DNA from: Pseudophaeobacter profundi
Lineage (GTDB): Bacteria; Pseudomonadota; Alphaproteobacteria; Rhodobacterales; Rhodobacteraceae
Reading direction: 5' to 3'
Assembly (NCBI RefSeq): GCF_029697505.1
Contig: NZ_JARJEF010000005.1
Coordinates: forward strand, 1-64,000
Length of the DNA stretch: 64,000 nt
Made by a program: the position numbers and the translations under genes. Positions 35,440 through 42,728 of this stretch are shown piece after piece. Each line of letters opens with the position of its first letter. The first letter of the stretch is position 1. Under the pieces are notes generated by a model. That model was not told where the DNA came from. It saw nothing but the letters and a program-made list of their open reading frames with translations, and searched no databases.

Positions 35440-35485
35440 CCGGACGGACGGACGCCTCTCTTTTAGAGAGCGTCCGTCCGTCCGG
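35440..35485. terminator. Long hairpin after the integrase gene
   Basis: Arms of 20-21 bases built from repeated GGAC units (CCGGACGGACGGACGC... and its complement) with one bulged C and a loop of TTTTA, starting four bases after the integrase stop. There is no T-run on the plus strand. It may terminate transcription or block read-through between integrase and the ATPase gene. Confidence 0.6.
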
Positions 35486-35603
35486 CTCCCCCGTAAAAAA
35501 ATCCGGATATTGTTCACCTTTTGTTTTTCGCCCGGACATCATCGCACCATATCCTTTTTGGCACCGCGAGTTGTGCCGTAACCAACAGAAAATGTGGAAA
35601 TAA

Positions 35604-36761
35604 ATGAATATTGAAACTCAGCGCAAAGCCGCAAATCCCGAGCAACCCCTGCGCATTTTGGGGCAAGAAACCGTGTCGGCAAACAACCATAAACCAAACC
35701 CTGATCCCGACTATATCGTTCAGCGTTTTTTATTCCCCGGCGAAGTCAGCATGTTCGCCGGCCCCTCCAATCTCGGCAAGTCAGCAATCGTCGCCAGCAT
35801 TGCCGCACATGTGGCAATGGGGCGTAACTTTTGCGGCATGCGTGTTTCGCGCGCTGCAATCCTCTACGTTGCTGCCGAGGCTGCAAAAGGTGCTCTAAAA
35901 CGAGCTTATCCATTTTTGAGCCAAACGTCTGCAAGAGCTGCGGCATTTGAGGTCTTGGATATGGCTGTTGACCTGTCAAACCCTGATGAGGTCAAACAGT
36001 TTGCCGCCGATGCTGCAAAGTTCCGCGATCATCATGGTTGTACTGATCTGCTGCTCGTGTTCGACACCTTGAACCTTTGCATGGGCGACGGTGACGAAAA
36101 CTCCTCCCGCGACACAGGACGAGTGCTTGCCAACGCAAATTACATTGCCAAAACGACCAACGCTCACGTCCTCATCGTGCATCATATGGGAGCTTCCGAG
36201 TCATCAAGACCGCGAGGTTCAACTACGTTGACCGCCAATGTGGATACGGGCTTCACTCTGCACAAAGCTGATGACAACCAACCTGATGGCACAGTCTTCA
36301 TTCGCGTCAACAAGCAACGTGAAGACGAAAAGCCTGCTCCGATGGCCTTCCGGATCAAAGGGTTTGAAATTGGTGAGAATAGACACGGGGAGATGACAAC
36401 CGTGCCTTGGGCTGTGCCGTTCGAGCCGGGAAGTTCTCTTGTCGAAAAGAGCCGCCCGAAGGCCTTCAAAAAAACTGGGCCGTCAGTTTCATCTCTTCGT
36501 TCAGAAGAACTGCTCCGTGTTATGATTGATCTGCACAAGCAAGATGTTCAAGCATGGCACAAGCCCAAAGATCTCGGCGAAATGTCAGGCGAACCATTCA
36601 ATGGGATTCGCTCGAATGCAGACACCATGCGAAAGAAAGTTCGTGGAGCTTTGGACACGCTTTTGAAAGAGGGCAAAATTGAAGAATGCGAACAGGGGGT
36701 AAGATTGCGGTCTGCACGCCCTCCCGTGGAAGGGGACAGTCCTTACAGCCCGCTTCACTGA
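35604..36761 (+). CDS. RepA-like AAA ATPase / helicase
   Basis: 385 residues. It resembles the RSF1010 RepA / AAA_25 group of hexameric RecA-fold ATPases: Walker A is GPSNLGKS (53-60), Walker B is LLLVFDTLN (about 152-160), and HVLIVHHMGASESSRPRGST matches the sensor region. The C-terminal 100 residues look like a winged-helix accessory domain. It probably unwinds DNA during replication of the excised element or after transfer. A terminator lies downstream, inside the convergent gene. No primase or RepC-type initiator gene was found. Confidence 0.85.
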   Translation: MNIETQRKAANPEQPLRILGQETVSANNHKPNPDPDYIVQRFLFPGEVSMFAGPSNLGKSAIVASIAAHVAMGRNFCGMRVSRAAILYVAAEAAKGALKRAYPFLSQTSARAAAFEVLDMAVDLSNPDEVKQFAADAAKFRDHHGCTDLLLVFDTLNLCMGDGDENSSRDTGRVLANANYIAKTTNAHVLIVHHMGASESSRPRGSTTLTANVDTGFTLHKADDNQPDGTVFIRVNKQREDEKPAPMAFRIKGFEIGENRHGEMTTVPWAVPFEPGSSLVEKSRPKAFKKTGPSVSSLRSEELLRVMIDLHKQDVQAWHKPKDLGEMSGEPFNGIRSNADTMRKKVRGALDTLLKEGKIEECEQGVRLRSARPPVEGDSPYSPLH

Positions 36762-37024
36762 CGTTGATCACGCCCCCGGACGCGGGGTTTCCCATCACTG
36801 ATTGCCGCCCCCGTTTTTGGGGGCGTTCTCTTTTTGTAGTGACCAACACGGTCGACAAATAGGTCGACAACCTCGGTTCCAATCCTCTCCAGCGTTTCGG
36901 GAGTGAGGGAGTTGAGGTCCAGATCCAACATGCGGTGTATTGCGCAATGCTTTGAAAGCATCGTCAGCGTCTGGATACTGTGCTTACGCTTGTCAGCGAG
37001 TATATCGGGATTTTTAGATTGCAT
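36755..37024 (-). CDS. Small oriT-proximal protein (possible MobC)
   Basis: 89 residues from the ATG at 37024 (AGGA nine bases upstream). Helical N-terminus (MQSKNPDILADKRKHSIQTL), acidic middle and basic tail (PRVRGRDQRQ). It is divergent from the relaxase gene with the candidate oriT between them, the place of mobC in RSF1010-like plasmids. Sequence similarity to MobC is not evident to me; the role is inferred from position. Confidence 0.6.
   Translation of the reverse strand: MQSKNPDILADKRKHSIQTLTMLSKHCAIHRMLDLDLNSLTPETLERIGTEVVDLFVDRVGHYKKRTPPKTGAAISDGKPRVRGRDQRQ
36806..36835 (+). terminator. Terminator of the RepA-like gene
   Basis: CGCCCCC and GGGGGCG form a seven-base stem around GTTTTT, then TTCTCTTTTT. 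It is 45 bp beyond the ATPase stop and within the convergent 89-codon gene. Confidence 0.75.
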
Positions 37025-37050
37025 GGTTCGGTTCCTATGTTCCTGTTGAA

Positions 37051-37099
37051 AGGAGATAGGGAAGGCGCACAACGGATAAAAAGCTTCGCAATTTTATCC
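37051..37099 (-). other. Candidate origin of transfer (MobQ-like oriT)
   Basis: Read on the minus strand, a perfect eight-base inverted repeat (GGATAAAA / TTTTATCC, 37074-37099) is followed directly by GTTGTGCGCCTTCCCTATC. RSF1010/R1162 oriT has an inverted repeat followed by TGCGCCCT/CCCCTA, as I remember it. Position between the relaxase gene and a divergent small gene also fits. The nick would fall near 37061-37063. Confidence 0.65.
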
Positions 37100-37119
37100 C
37101 CGCCACCCTCACGGATTAG

Positions 37120-38310
37120 ATGGCACTTTTTTCATTTCGGCATTCGGTCAAGACATTTTCGGAAAGGCGCACGGAAGAATCCCGTGCAGCAGAACAGGGT
37201 CAAACAGCAGCTCATCTTCGTTACATCACCCGTCCAAAGGCGGCGCGTGTGGTAGTGCAGGAGCGGCTTTCAGGCGGCACACAGGCCAGAGCAGCCACCC
37301 TTGCCGAGGACGAAGCACAGAGGCGCAAGGGACGGGTCTGTGAGCGGTTTGTCATTGCTCTGCCATCAGAGGCATCGCGCGAGCAGAGGGAAGCCCTGAC
37401 ACGGGCTTACGCGAAGCAATTGAGCAAGGGCATCGCCGGGTATGTCGCGGCCATCCACGACCAGCATGGCAACGACACGAAGAACCCGCATGCCCATTTC
37501 GTGTTCTTCGATGTTCAGCAGAAGACTGGCGGGCGGGGAAGGCCAAAGAGCGCGCTTGGCTTTGCCAAAAAGAATGCCATAGAAAACGCTGCGCGGGCGT
37601 GGGCTGAGCTTCATAACAGGATGATGCGCGGTTGGGGCTTTGGGGAAGAATCCGAGATCAGCCACCTGTCATATGCAGATCGTGGCATCGACAGGCTTCC
37701 TACGATCCACGAGGGCGCAAGTTCCCGGGCAACGCCGACAGCCAAAAAAACAAGCAAAGAGAAATGGAAATACATCGACCAAGGCCACACGCGGGCTGAG
37801 GCCAACGCAGTCATCCGTGAAATCAACAAACTGAAAGAGGAGAAGGAAGATGCAGGAACCGTTCGATTGGGAACAGGCCATGGAAACGACACGGCGCAGC
37901 GCAACGGCGGCGTCGCAGAACAGCGAGAATTCGGTGGCGGGCATGTCAAAGCTGCTGCGGGAAATCGACCGCCATTCAATCAAGATCGCGAGCCTGACCG
38001 AAACCATCGACCAATTGGCATACAAGCAGGAACAGCAAGTGGCCGCCTCCAAAGCCGCCCTCAACCACGCCCAGGGCGACAACCGCCATTCTTGGCGGCT
38101 GCCCGCCTTGGGCTTGCTCGCAGTTTTCGCCGTGGGCGTAGTTTTCGGCGAATTTATCGTGAACTAATTATGCTACGTGATACTCTTAGGGCGCAGCTAC
38201 TGTCTCACTTGGCGCAACAACAGTTTTCCCTGTCAGCATTGGTGCGCGACAGTCAGATAGGAGCACAGCCAAAACCGACAAAGCCCCGCATAGGCGGGGC
38301 AGAGCGTTAA
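37120..38310 (+). CDS. MobA/MobL-family relaxase
   Basis: 396 residues. It begins MALFSFRHSVKTFSERR, typical of MobA/MobL. The relaxase metal motif is AAIHDQHGNDTKNPHAHFVF (His113, His116, His124, His126), and the candidate catalytic tyrosine is Tyr35 (HLRYITRP). Residues after about 244 overlap another gene in a different frame and are Arg/Pro/Gly-rich low complexity. It nicks oriT and pilots the strand through a helper conjugation system. Confidence 0.9.
   Translation: MALFSFRHSVKTFSERRTEESRAAEQGQTAAHLRYITRPKAARVVVQERLSGGTQARAATLAEDEAQRRKGRVCERFVIALPSEASREQREALTRAYAKQLSKGIAGYVAAIHDQHGNDTKNPHAHFVFFDVQQKTGGRGRPKSALGFAKKNAIENAARAWAELHNRMMRGWGFGEESEISHLSYADRGIDRLPTIHEGASSRATPTAKKTSKEKWKYIDQGHTRAEANAVIREINKLKEEKEDAGTVRLGTGHGNDTAQRNGGVAEQREFGGGHVKAAAGNRPPFNQDREPDRNHRPIGIQAGTASGRLQSRPQPRPGRQPPFLAAARLGLARSFRRGRSFRRIYRELIMLRDTLRAQLLSHLAQQQFSLSALVRDSQIGAQPKPTKPRIGGAER
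37850..38167 (+). CDS. Nested mobilization-type membrane protein
   Basis: 105 residues encoded entirely inside the relaxase gene in another frame. GAGGAGAAGGAAG directly precedes the ATG, the best ribosome site in the element. Residues 30-75 form a predicted coiled coil (GMSKLLREIDRHSIKIASLTE) and 83-103 a membrane span (LPALGLLAVFAVGVVFG). ColE1-type plasmids encode MbeB/MbeD inside mbeA in the same way. It may anchor the relaxosome to the membrane. The protein-like pattern is stronger in this frame than in the relaxase frame. Confidence 0.75.
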   Translation: MQEPFDWEQAMETTRRSATAASQNSENSVAGMSKLLREIDRHSIKIASLTETIDQLAYKQEQQVAASKAALNHAQGDNRHSWRLPALGLLAVFAVGVVFGEFIVN

Positions 38311-38355
38311 GTGTAGAGGTCAAACAGAACTGACTATCCTGCCAAGAGATAGCCC

Positions 38356-38544
38356 TTAATGGGCTATGATTCTTTCGAGGTCAGATTGACGCCAGCGCGA
38401 TGAATGGCCCAGTTTGATGGCGGCCGGGAAGTCACCGCGCTCAATGTCGCGATAGATGCTGGCCCGAGACCGACAGAGTATTTCGCAAACGGTTTTCATA
38501 TCAACCAGACGGTCTCCGGGTTGTTTTGGTTGCTTGTCGTGCAT
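38356..38544 (-). CDS. AlpA-family regulator / excisionase
   Basis: 62 residues. DRLVDMKTVCEILCRSRASIYRDIERGDFPAAIKLG is the standard AlpA MerR-like helix-turn-helix. AlpA proteins activate or act as excisionases for P4-type integrases. A perfect 17-base inverted repeat lies 12 bp upstream of the start. It is convergent with the relaxase gene. Confidence 0.92.
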   Translation of the reverse strand: MHDKQPKQPGDRLVDMKTVCEILCRSRASIYRDIERGDFPAAIKLGHSSRWRQSDLERIIAH

Positions 38545-38555
38545 ATCTAATTCCT

Positions 38556-38592
38556 AACATTGAACTCGTGGCGGGGCCACGAGTTCAATGTT
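38556..38592. promoter_or_regulatory. Perfect 17-base inverted repeat upstream of alpA
   Basis: AACATTGAACTCGTGGC, spacer GGG, then its exact complement. It lies 12-48 bp upstream of the alpA start. There is no T-run. It may be an operator, or an attenuator in the alpA leader. Confidence 0.75.
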
Positions 38593-38844
38593 GGCCATCT
38601 TTATCAAACCCGAAGAAGAAACACGAAAACACCTTACCTAATGTCGGTTTGTCCGTGTGAGCCGTGTTTTGTTCAAGGCGATCTTGCGCCCGTATGCGTT
38701 CAGCCTGGCCGCGCTTGGATGCAAGGTAGGAACGAAAATCCAGCTTTCAACCCGTTCATCCGCACGATGGTGGTCATCCCATCCATAGCGGTTGACGGAA
38801 CGGCTGGCAGGGTGTTGCGCAGAAAGTGGCAATATCCGCTTGAC

Positions 38845-38890
38845 CATGTTAATTTTTCCCGCCACAATTGTGGTGTCAAAAATTAACATG
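38845..38890. promoter_or_regulatory. 46-bp concentric palindrome upstream of the XRE-ImmA pair
   Basis: Outer arms CATGTTAATTTTT and AAAAATTAACATG (13 bases, perfect) enclose the perfect 12-base palindrome CCACAATTGTGG (38862-38873). Both have the same centre at 38867.5. It ends 11 bp before the start of the 38902 gene and covers its likely promoter. The repressor is probably the XRE domain encoded at 39540. Confidence 0.8.
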
Positions 38891-38901
38891 AGCAGGCTTC
38901 A

Positions 38902-39528
38902 ATGGAATCTCTACGACCCGTCACGGTAACCGACCTTTACGAAGGGGATATTCTTCTCACGGAGCTGGAATTGAAACGTGATCAGTTGATCGCAGCAGGC
39001 CATCATGCACTTGCGGCGCGTGCGGGTGCATCTCCGTTTCATCCCGCGAACGCGGCAGGCTACTTCTCTTACGCCGATGGCGTCAAAGGGCTGCGCTTGG
39101 AATGCATTGGCGATGACTGGGAGTTTTTCAGGAGCGAAGGAGTTGAAGGCATCTGCAACAAGAAGCTCAAGAAGCGTGTTCTTTTTGCAAATGTCCATGA
39201 AGCTTGCGGGAATGACGACCCCCAGGCACGTTCCCGAAAAGGTGCCGGATCAGAGCGCGTTGCGTGCGGTGATATGTTTGATGCAGCGGGAATCGATCTT
39301 CCAGTCAGCGTTGTGAAGTTCACTGGCGACTACAAGACCTACTACCTCATGGTGGATCAAAACGGTGCGATGGAGTTGAGCCTTCCGATTGTGAAGGCGG
39401 GTGGTAACTTCCTGCGTTGTGTCGAGAGAATCTTTCTGATTGATGGGAATGACCTTGACGAGATCGACTTCGGCGTCGATGAACCAGCCGACGATACCGA
39501 CCTGGATATTGTCCTGACTCGGAAATGA
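38902..39528 (+). CDS. Unknown partner of the XRE-ImmA protein
   Basis: 208 residues. No recognised domain. An acidic C-terminus (FGVDEPADDTDLDIVLTRK) and an internal segment with cysteine and charged residues (NKKLKKRVLFANVHEACGNDD) are visible. It starts 11 bp after the 46-bp palindrome and 11 bp before the XRE-ImmA gene, so it is the first gene of a bicistronic unit. By analogy with other ImmA/IrrE pairs it may be the protein cleaved or regulated by the peptidase. Function not assigned. Confidence 0.75.
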   Translation: MESLRPVTVTDLYEGDILLTELELKRDQLIAAGHHALAARAGASPFHPANAAGYFSYADGVKGLRLECIGDDWEFFRSEGVEGICNKKLKKRVLFANVHEACGNDDPQARSRKGAGSERVACGDMFDAAGIDLPVSVVKFTGDYKTYYLMVDQNGAMELSLPIVKAGGNFLRCVERIFLIDGNDLDEIDFGVDEPADDTDLDIVLTRK

Positions 39529-39539
39529 CGTAAAACACT

Positions 39540-40640
39540 ATGTTTAGCAGCAAAAGACTTAGCCTCGCCAGAAAACGGCGGAGGCTGACAGCGAAAGGAC
39601 TCGCAGAGGGTGCGGGCGTCTCTCCTGTTACAATCACTCGATTGGAAAACGGCCAAAACGAAGCCGAACCCGCGACAGTGGAAAAACTTGCAGATGTCCT
39701 TGGCTATCCAACGGACTTTTTTTTCAAGGAAGAACCCACGCCTCTGACCAAAGAGATTGTAAGTTTCCGCAGCCTGAAAAGTATGAGCGCCAAGGAACGT
39801 GATGCCGCGTTGTCTGCTGGCGAGATCGGTGTGGAGGTCTATACTTGGTTGGATAATCACTTCAATCTACCGTCGTTGAATCTCCCTCCTTTTGACCCGG
39901 AATTGACGCCCGAAGCCGCCGCCGAGGCACTGAGACAACATTGGGGTCTCGGGTATGACCCTATCCAGAACCTGCTAAAACTACTTGAGGCAAAGGGTAT
40001 TCGTGTTCTTGGATTGGAGGAAAACACTGCCAATGTGGATGCATTCTCCTTCTGGCAAGACGACAGCGCTTATGTCTTCTTGAACTCTTACAAATCTGCT
40101 GAGCGGAGCATATTTGATGCCGCGCACGAGTTGGGCCATCTCGTGCTGCATAAACACGGCGAAACCTCTGGCGCAAACGGAGACACACGGTCAGTTGAGA
40201 TGGAGGCCAACAGATTTGCTTCAGCATTCTTGATGCCTGAAGAAGACATTCGCGCCCGAATGCCGCGCCTTATTACGGCAGACCTCATTATCAAAGCCAA
40301 GAAGCGGTGGCGCGTATCTGCTATGGCGCTGGCGTATCGTCTGAGCCACTTCAACAGGCCATTGCTGACGGAATGGCAATATCGTTCAATTTGCATTGAG
40401 TTGGGCAAGCGCGGATACAGAAGCGCGGAGCCAGATGGGATCGTTAGAGAAACCTCTGTTCTCTGGGGAAAGATTCTGTCTGAGCTGTGGTCAGATAGGA
40501 AGAACCTTCAGAACCTGGCTGACGATCTATTTTTGCCAGTAAGCGAAGTGGAAATGTTGCTTTCAGGGATATTGCCCCGAACAGATCAAAGTGCTGCTGG
40601 TAGCGGCGATGAACGCCCAGCTTTGCGTATCGTTGGGTAA
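39540..40640 (+). CDS. XRE-family regulator with ImmA/IrrE metallopeptidase domain
   Basis: 366 residues. The helix-turn-helix covers about 5-60 (SLARKRRRLTAKGLAEGAGVSPVTITRLENG). A linker follows, then the ImmA/IrrE peptidase with zinc motif HELGHLVLHKHGE (HELGH at 196-200) and the distal MEANRFASAFLMPEE. A helical C-terminus completes it. Such fusions act as sensors that cleave a repressor or toxin, as phage-derived ImmA cleaves ImmR. It is convergent with the DUF488 operon with 53 bp between. Autoregulation through the 46-bp palindrome is likely. Confidence 0.9.
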   Translation: MFSSKRLSLARKRRRLTAKGLAEGAGVSPVTITRLENGQNEAEPATVEKLADVLGYPTDFFFKEEPTPLTKEIVSFRSLKSMSAKERDAALSAGEIGVEVYTWLDNHFNLPSLNLPPFDPELTPEAAAEALRQHWGLGYDPIQNLLKLLEAKGIRVLGLEENTANVDAFSFWQDDSAYVFLNSYKSAERSIFDAAHELGHLVLHKHGETSGANGDTRSVEMEANRFASAFLMPEEDIRARMPRLITADLIIKAKKRWRVSAMALAYRLSHFNRPLLTEWQYRSICIELGKRGYRSAEPDGIVRETSVLWGKILSELWSDRKNLQNLADDLFLPVSEVEMLLSGILPRTDQSAAGSGDERPALRIVG

Positions 40641-40693
40641 AGTGTGATAGCTTGCCCTGCTGGTTGCGAGACGTCAGCAGGCGCACCATGTCG

Positions 40694-41128
40694 TCAAAGG
40701 TGGATGATCTCAATGTTACCCCATTTTTGATCAAGGTATTCAGCCAATAGTCGTCGATGGCAAAAGTGGGGAGTGTCCTCACTGCACAGCAAACAACACC
40801 CGTCCAAATCCGCCGGGCGCAGTTTCTCAACTTTCCGTTTCATCATGAGATCAAGATACTGGTTTTCATAATTTGACCAGTCGATCTTCTTTTTCTTGTA
40901 TGCATCAAGCATTGGCTTTGTTGGAGCGAAGTTTGGCGCGTGCAGGTAGTCCATATTGCAAAGACTTCTGGCGAAGAATTTGAGGTCGTCCCGTTTTGCA
41001 AACCCCGCCAACTGCGAAACATTATTCAAACGAACATCGACGAGCTTACGGGATTGGGCCTCCTTCAATCGACCAAAGAAATGCTCGGCAGTGGTTTTCG
41101 TAAATCCGATAGTAAACACTTGAACCAT
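40694..41128 (-). CDS. DUF488-family protein B
   Basis: 144 residues from the ATG at 41128; a longer frame overlaps the upstream gene. FTIGFTKTTAEHFFGRL and LVDVRLNN are the first DUF488 motifs; CSEDTPHFCHRR (Cys115, Cys123, His124, Arg125) is the closing C-x7-CHR motif. The family is widespread on mobile DNA and its biochemistry is not settled. It is the last of three genes read together from 42405, with seven bases after the preceding stop. Confidence 0.88.
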   Translation of the reverse strand: MVQVFTIGFTKTTAEHFFGRLKEAQSRKLVDVRLNNVSQLAGFAKRDDLKFFARSLCNMDYLHAPNFAPTKPMLDAYKKKKIDWSNYENQYLDLMMKRKVEKLRPADLDGCCLLCSEDTPHFCHRRLLAEYLDQKWGNIEIIHL

Positions 41129-41135
41129 GTTGTCT

Positions 41136-41726
41136 TCATCCTTCCCGCCGGTAGGCAACTTGCTTTTCACGACCTTCATAGGCCCGAGCAATCAGATCAT
41201 CTTCAGAATCGAGCATGTCGCCTCTGGGTGTTCCAAGAATGTCGAGCACCCTCAGCATGGTATTTCTGTGTGGTTCCAGCGTCCCATCACCAAGGATGTG
41301 GCTGATCTGCGCACCTCGCTCTTGTAGCACCTTCGAAACCAAAATCGTTCGATGGCACTCAGTAGGGTCACGCTCAGAGCACATGAGTGCAACACGATAA
41401 CGCTGGCTTCCATCCTCAACACGCTGGATGCCCGACAGGAAGAGGGACGTTTTGGCCAGTTTCTTGTAGCTCACGGTGTTGTCGATGTAGCAAGAATCAT
41501 CTTCGGACCTTGCGCCAAGCTCCTTCCCCAAGAATACATAGGCAATCCCATTCTCTTTGAGCGCGTTCTTCAGAGTATCTGTGTTGAAATGCGGCGCATG
41601 GCGACTGTATGGTGAAGACCTTACGTCTGCCACCGCGGTAACTTGGTTCTTCGACAGCAAGCTTAAAAAGCTCTCAAAAGGCTGCGTCGAGTGCCCCACT
41701 GTATATATGCTTTTCGCACCTTCCAT
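41136..41726 (-). CDS. DUF488-family protein A
   Basis: 196 residues. IYTVGHSTQPFESFLSLL, ADVRSSPYSRHAPHFN (34-47) and CSERDPTECHR (Cys116, Cys124, His125, Arg126) are textbook DUF488 motifs. It starts four bases after the dual-OB gene stop. A paralogue follows in the same operon but differs greatly in sequence, so the two probably form a heteromer or have separate roles rather than being a recent duplication. Confidence 0.9.
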   Translation of the reverse strand: MEGAKSIYTVGHSTQPFESFLSLLSKNQVTAVADVRSSPYSRHAPHFNTDTLKNALKENGIAYVFLGKELGARSEDDSCYIDNTVSYKKLAKTSLFLSGIQRVEDGSQRYRVALMCSERDPTECHRTILVSKVLQERGAQISHILGDGTLEPHRNTMLRVLDILGTPRGDMLDSEDDLIARAYEGREKQVAYRREG

Positions 41727-41730
41727 AAAG

Positions 41731-42405
41731 TCAAACTATCAAGCCAGCGACCAACTTGGAAGCTGTGCCCCGCTTCTCCCAAACCTTTGCTAAGCTTACG
41801 CAGAGGATTGGATATTCAAGCGTATGAGACGCCCCAGCGCCGGTGTTAAATCTTTGAAACTGAACTGGGTCAGTGAGCTTGATCTTGTGGCTCACGCCTG
41901 CCCAAATGAAACTCACCCATAGATGATCCTCGCCAGAAAACGGATTGTGGATCACTTCAACTGTTGCGCTCTCAGGCTGAATGAGAATGAGCGAACTTGT
42001 CGCTGCATTCGCAAAAATAGCTTTCAGCTCGTCCTTGCGCCCGTTGTAAGTGCTACCAGCTGGGCCCCAAAGCGCTCTGTTGGAAGGCGCAACAGCATCT
42101 TGGGCTTGTGCCGGGCTTAATTGCCCCACTTTCTTCCAGCGAACACCTGCAGAAATCACCCAGTTTTCGGTTTGATGTTGCTCTGGATGGTGTGCGTCAA
42201 AAGTTATTTCAACCACATCCAATAAAGCAAGTTGGGTGCCATCGGCATACGTCTTCTCGTCAACATTGATTGCTTGATCGCCGCGATTACTAACGGGTCT
42301 AACCCAATCGCCAAATACGCCGTTATTGTATTCGATCCCGGCTACGCAGCTTCCGCCCGGGCGAAATGAGTTTGCCAAGCAAACAATTGTTTTTGTTGTG
42401 GGCAT
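41731..42405 (-). CDS. Dual-OB-type protein associated with DUF488
   Basis: 224 residues, starting MPTTKTIVCLANSFRPGGSCVAGIEY, with GDWVRPVSNRGDQAI at about 32-46. The start matches what I remember of dual-OB (DuOB) domain proteins that accompany DUF488 genes; this family call is from memory. An OB pair suggests nucleic acid or nucleotide binding. It is the promoter-proximal gene of the three-gene operon ending at 40694, directed toward the XRE-ImmA gene. Confidence 0.65.
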   Translation of the reverse strand: MPTTKTIVCLANSFRPGGSCVAGIEYNNGVFGDWVRPVSNRGDQAINVDEKTYADGTQLALLDVVEITFDAHHPEQHQTENWVISAGVRWKKVGQLSPAQAQDAVAPSNRALWGPAGSTYNGRKDELKAIFANAATSSLILIQPESATVEVIHNPFSGEDHLWVSFIWAGVSHKIKLTDPVQFQRFNTGAGASHTLEYPILCVSLAKVWEKRGTASKLVAGLIV

Positions 42406-42567
42406 AAAATGACTCCGAGTAATGCAAGGTCAAGTTAAGGGTTAGTGCAGCGACTTCAAGATCGCCTGACGCTAAATAGCTGCGATCCTGCGCCGCAGAG
42501 TCGTTGGGTAAAGCTCGATAAGGGCGCTCACTGGTTCCCAACAACAAACGCATATGAAATAATGATA

Positions 42568-42588
42568 TGCAGTCCCGGTGCAGTCCAG
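42568..42588 (+). repeat. Candidate integrase arm-type sites, right end of Element 1
   Basis: TGCAGTCCCG (42568-42577) and TGCAGTCCAG (42579-42588), 66 bp inside the right attachment site and in the same orientation as the pair at 33993-34012. Confidence 0.5.
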
Positions 42589-42653
42589 GGTAATCAACCA
42601 AAGAGGTGCAACAGCGGCCAAATCGCCAACACATTGCTTTTACTTGTAAAAAG

Positions 42654-42728
42654 TGGTGCCCGGGGGCGGAATCGAACCACCGACACGAGGATTTTCAATC
42701 CACTGCTCTACCCCTGAGCTACCCGGGC
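42654..42728 (-). tRNA. tRNA-Phe (anticodon GAA), copy A
   Basis: 75 nt with encoded CCA, identical to copy B at 50193-50267. The acceptor stem GCCCGGG/CCCGGGC, anticodon loop TTGAAAA and T-loop are complete. It forms the boundary between Elements 1 and 2 and appears functional. Confidence 0.95.

Larger units (their letters stand above)
33828..42653. mobile_element. Element 1: mobilizable integrative element at tRNA-Phe
   Basis: Bounded by the 45-bp tRNA-Phe fragment on the left and a complete tRNA-Phe on the right. It encodes a P4-type integrase next to the left att, a RepA-like ATPase, a small oriT-proximal protein, a MobQ-like oriT, a MobA/MobL relaxase with a nested gene, an AlpA regulator and a cargo of XRE-ImmA/IrrE, DUF488 and dual-OB-type genes. 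TGCAGTCC repeats occur near both ends. No conjugation pore genes are present, so transfer would need a helper. Confidence 0.85.

Noticed and set aside
38638-38889. An 83-codon minus-strand frame upstream of the unknown/XRE-ImmA pair
   Set aside because: Its start lies within the 46-bp palindrome, it has no ribosome site and no recognisable product.
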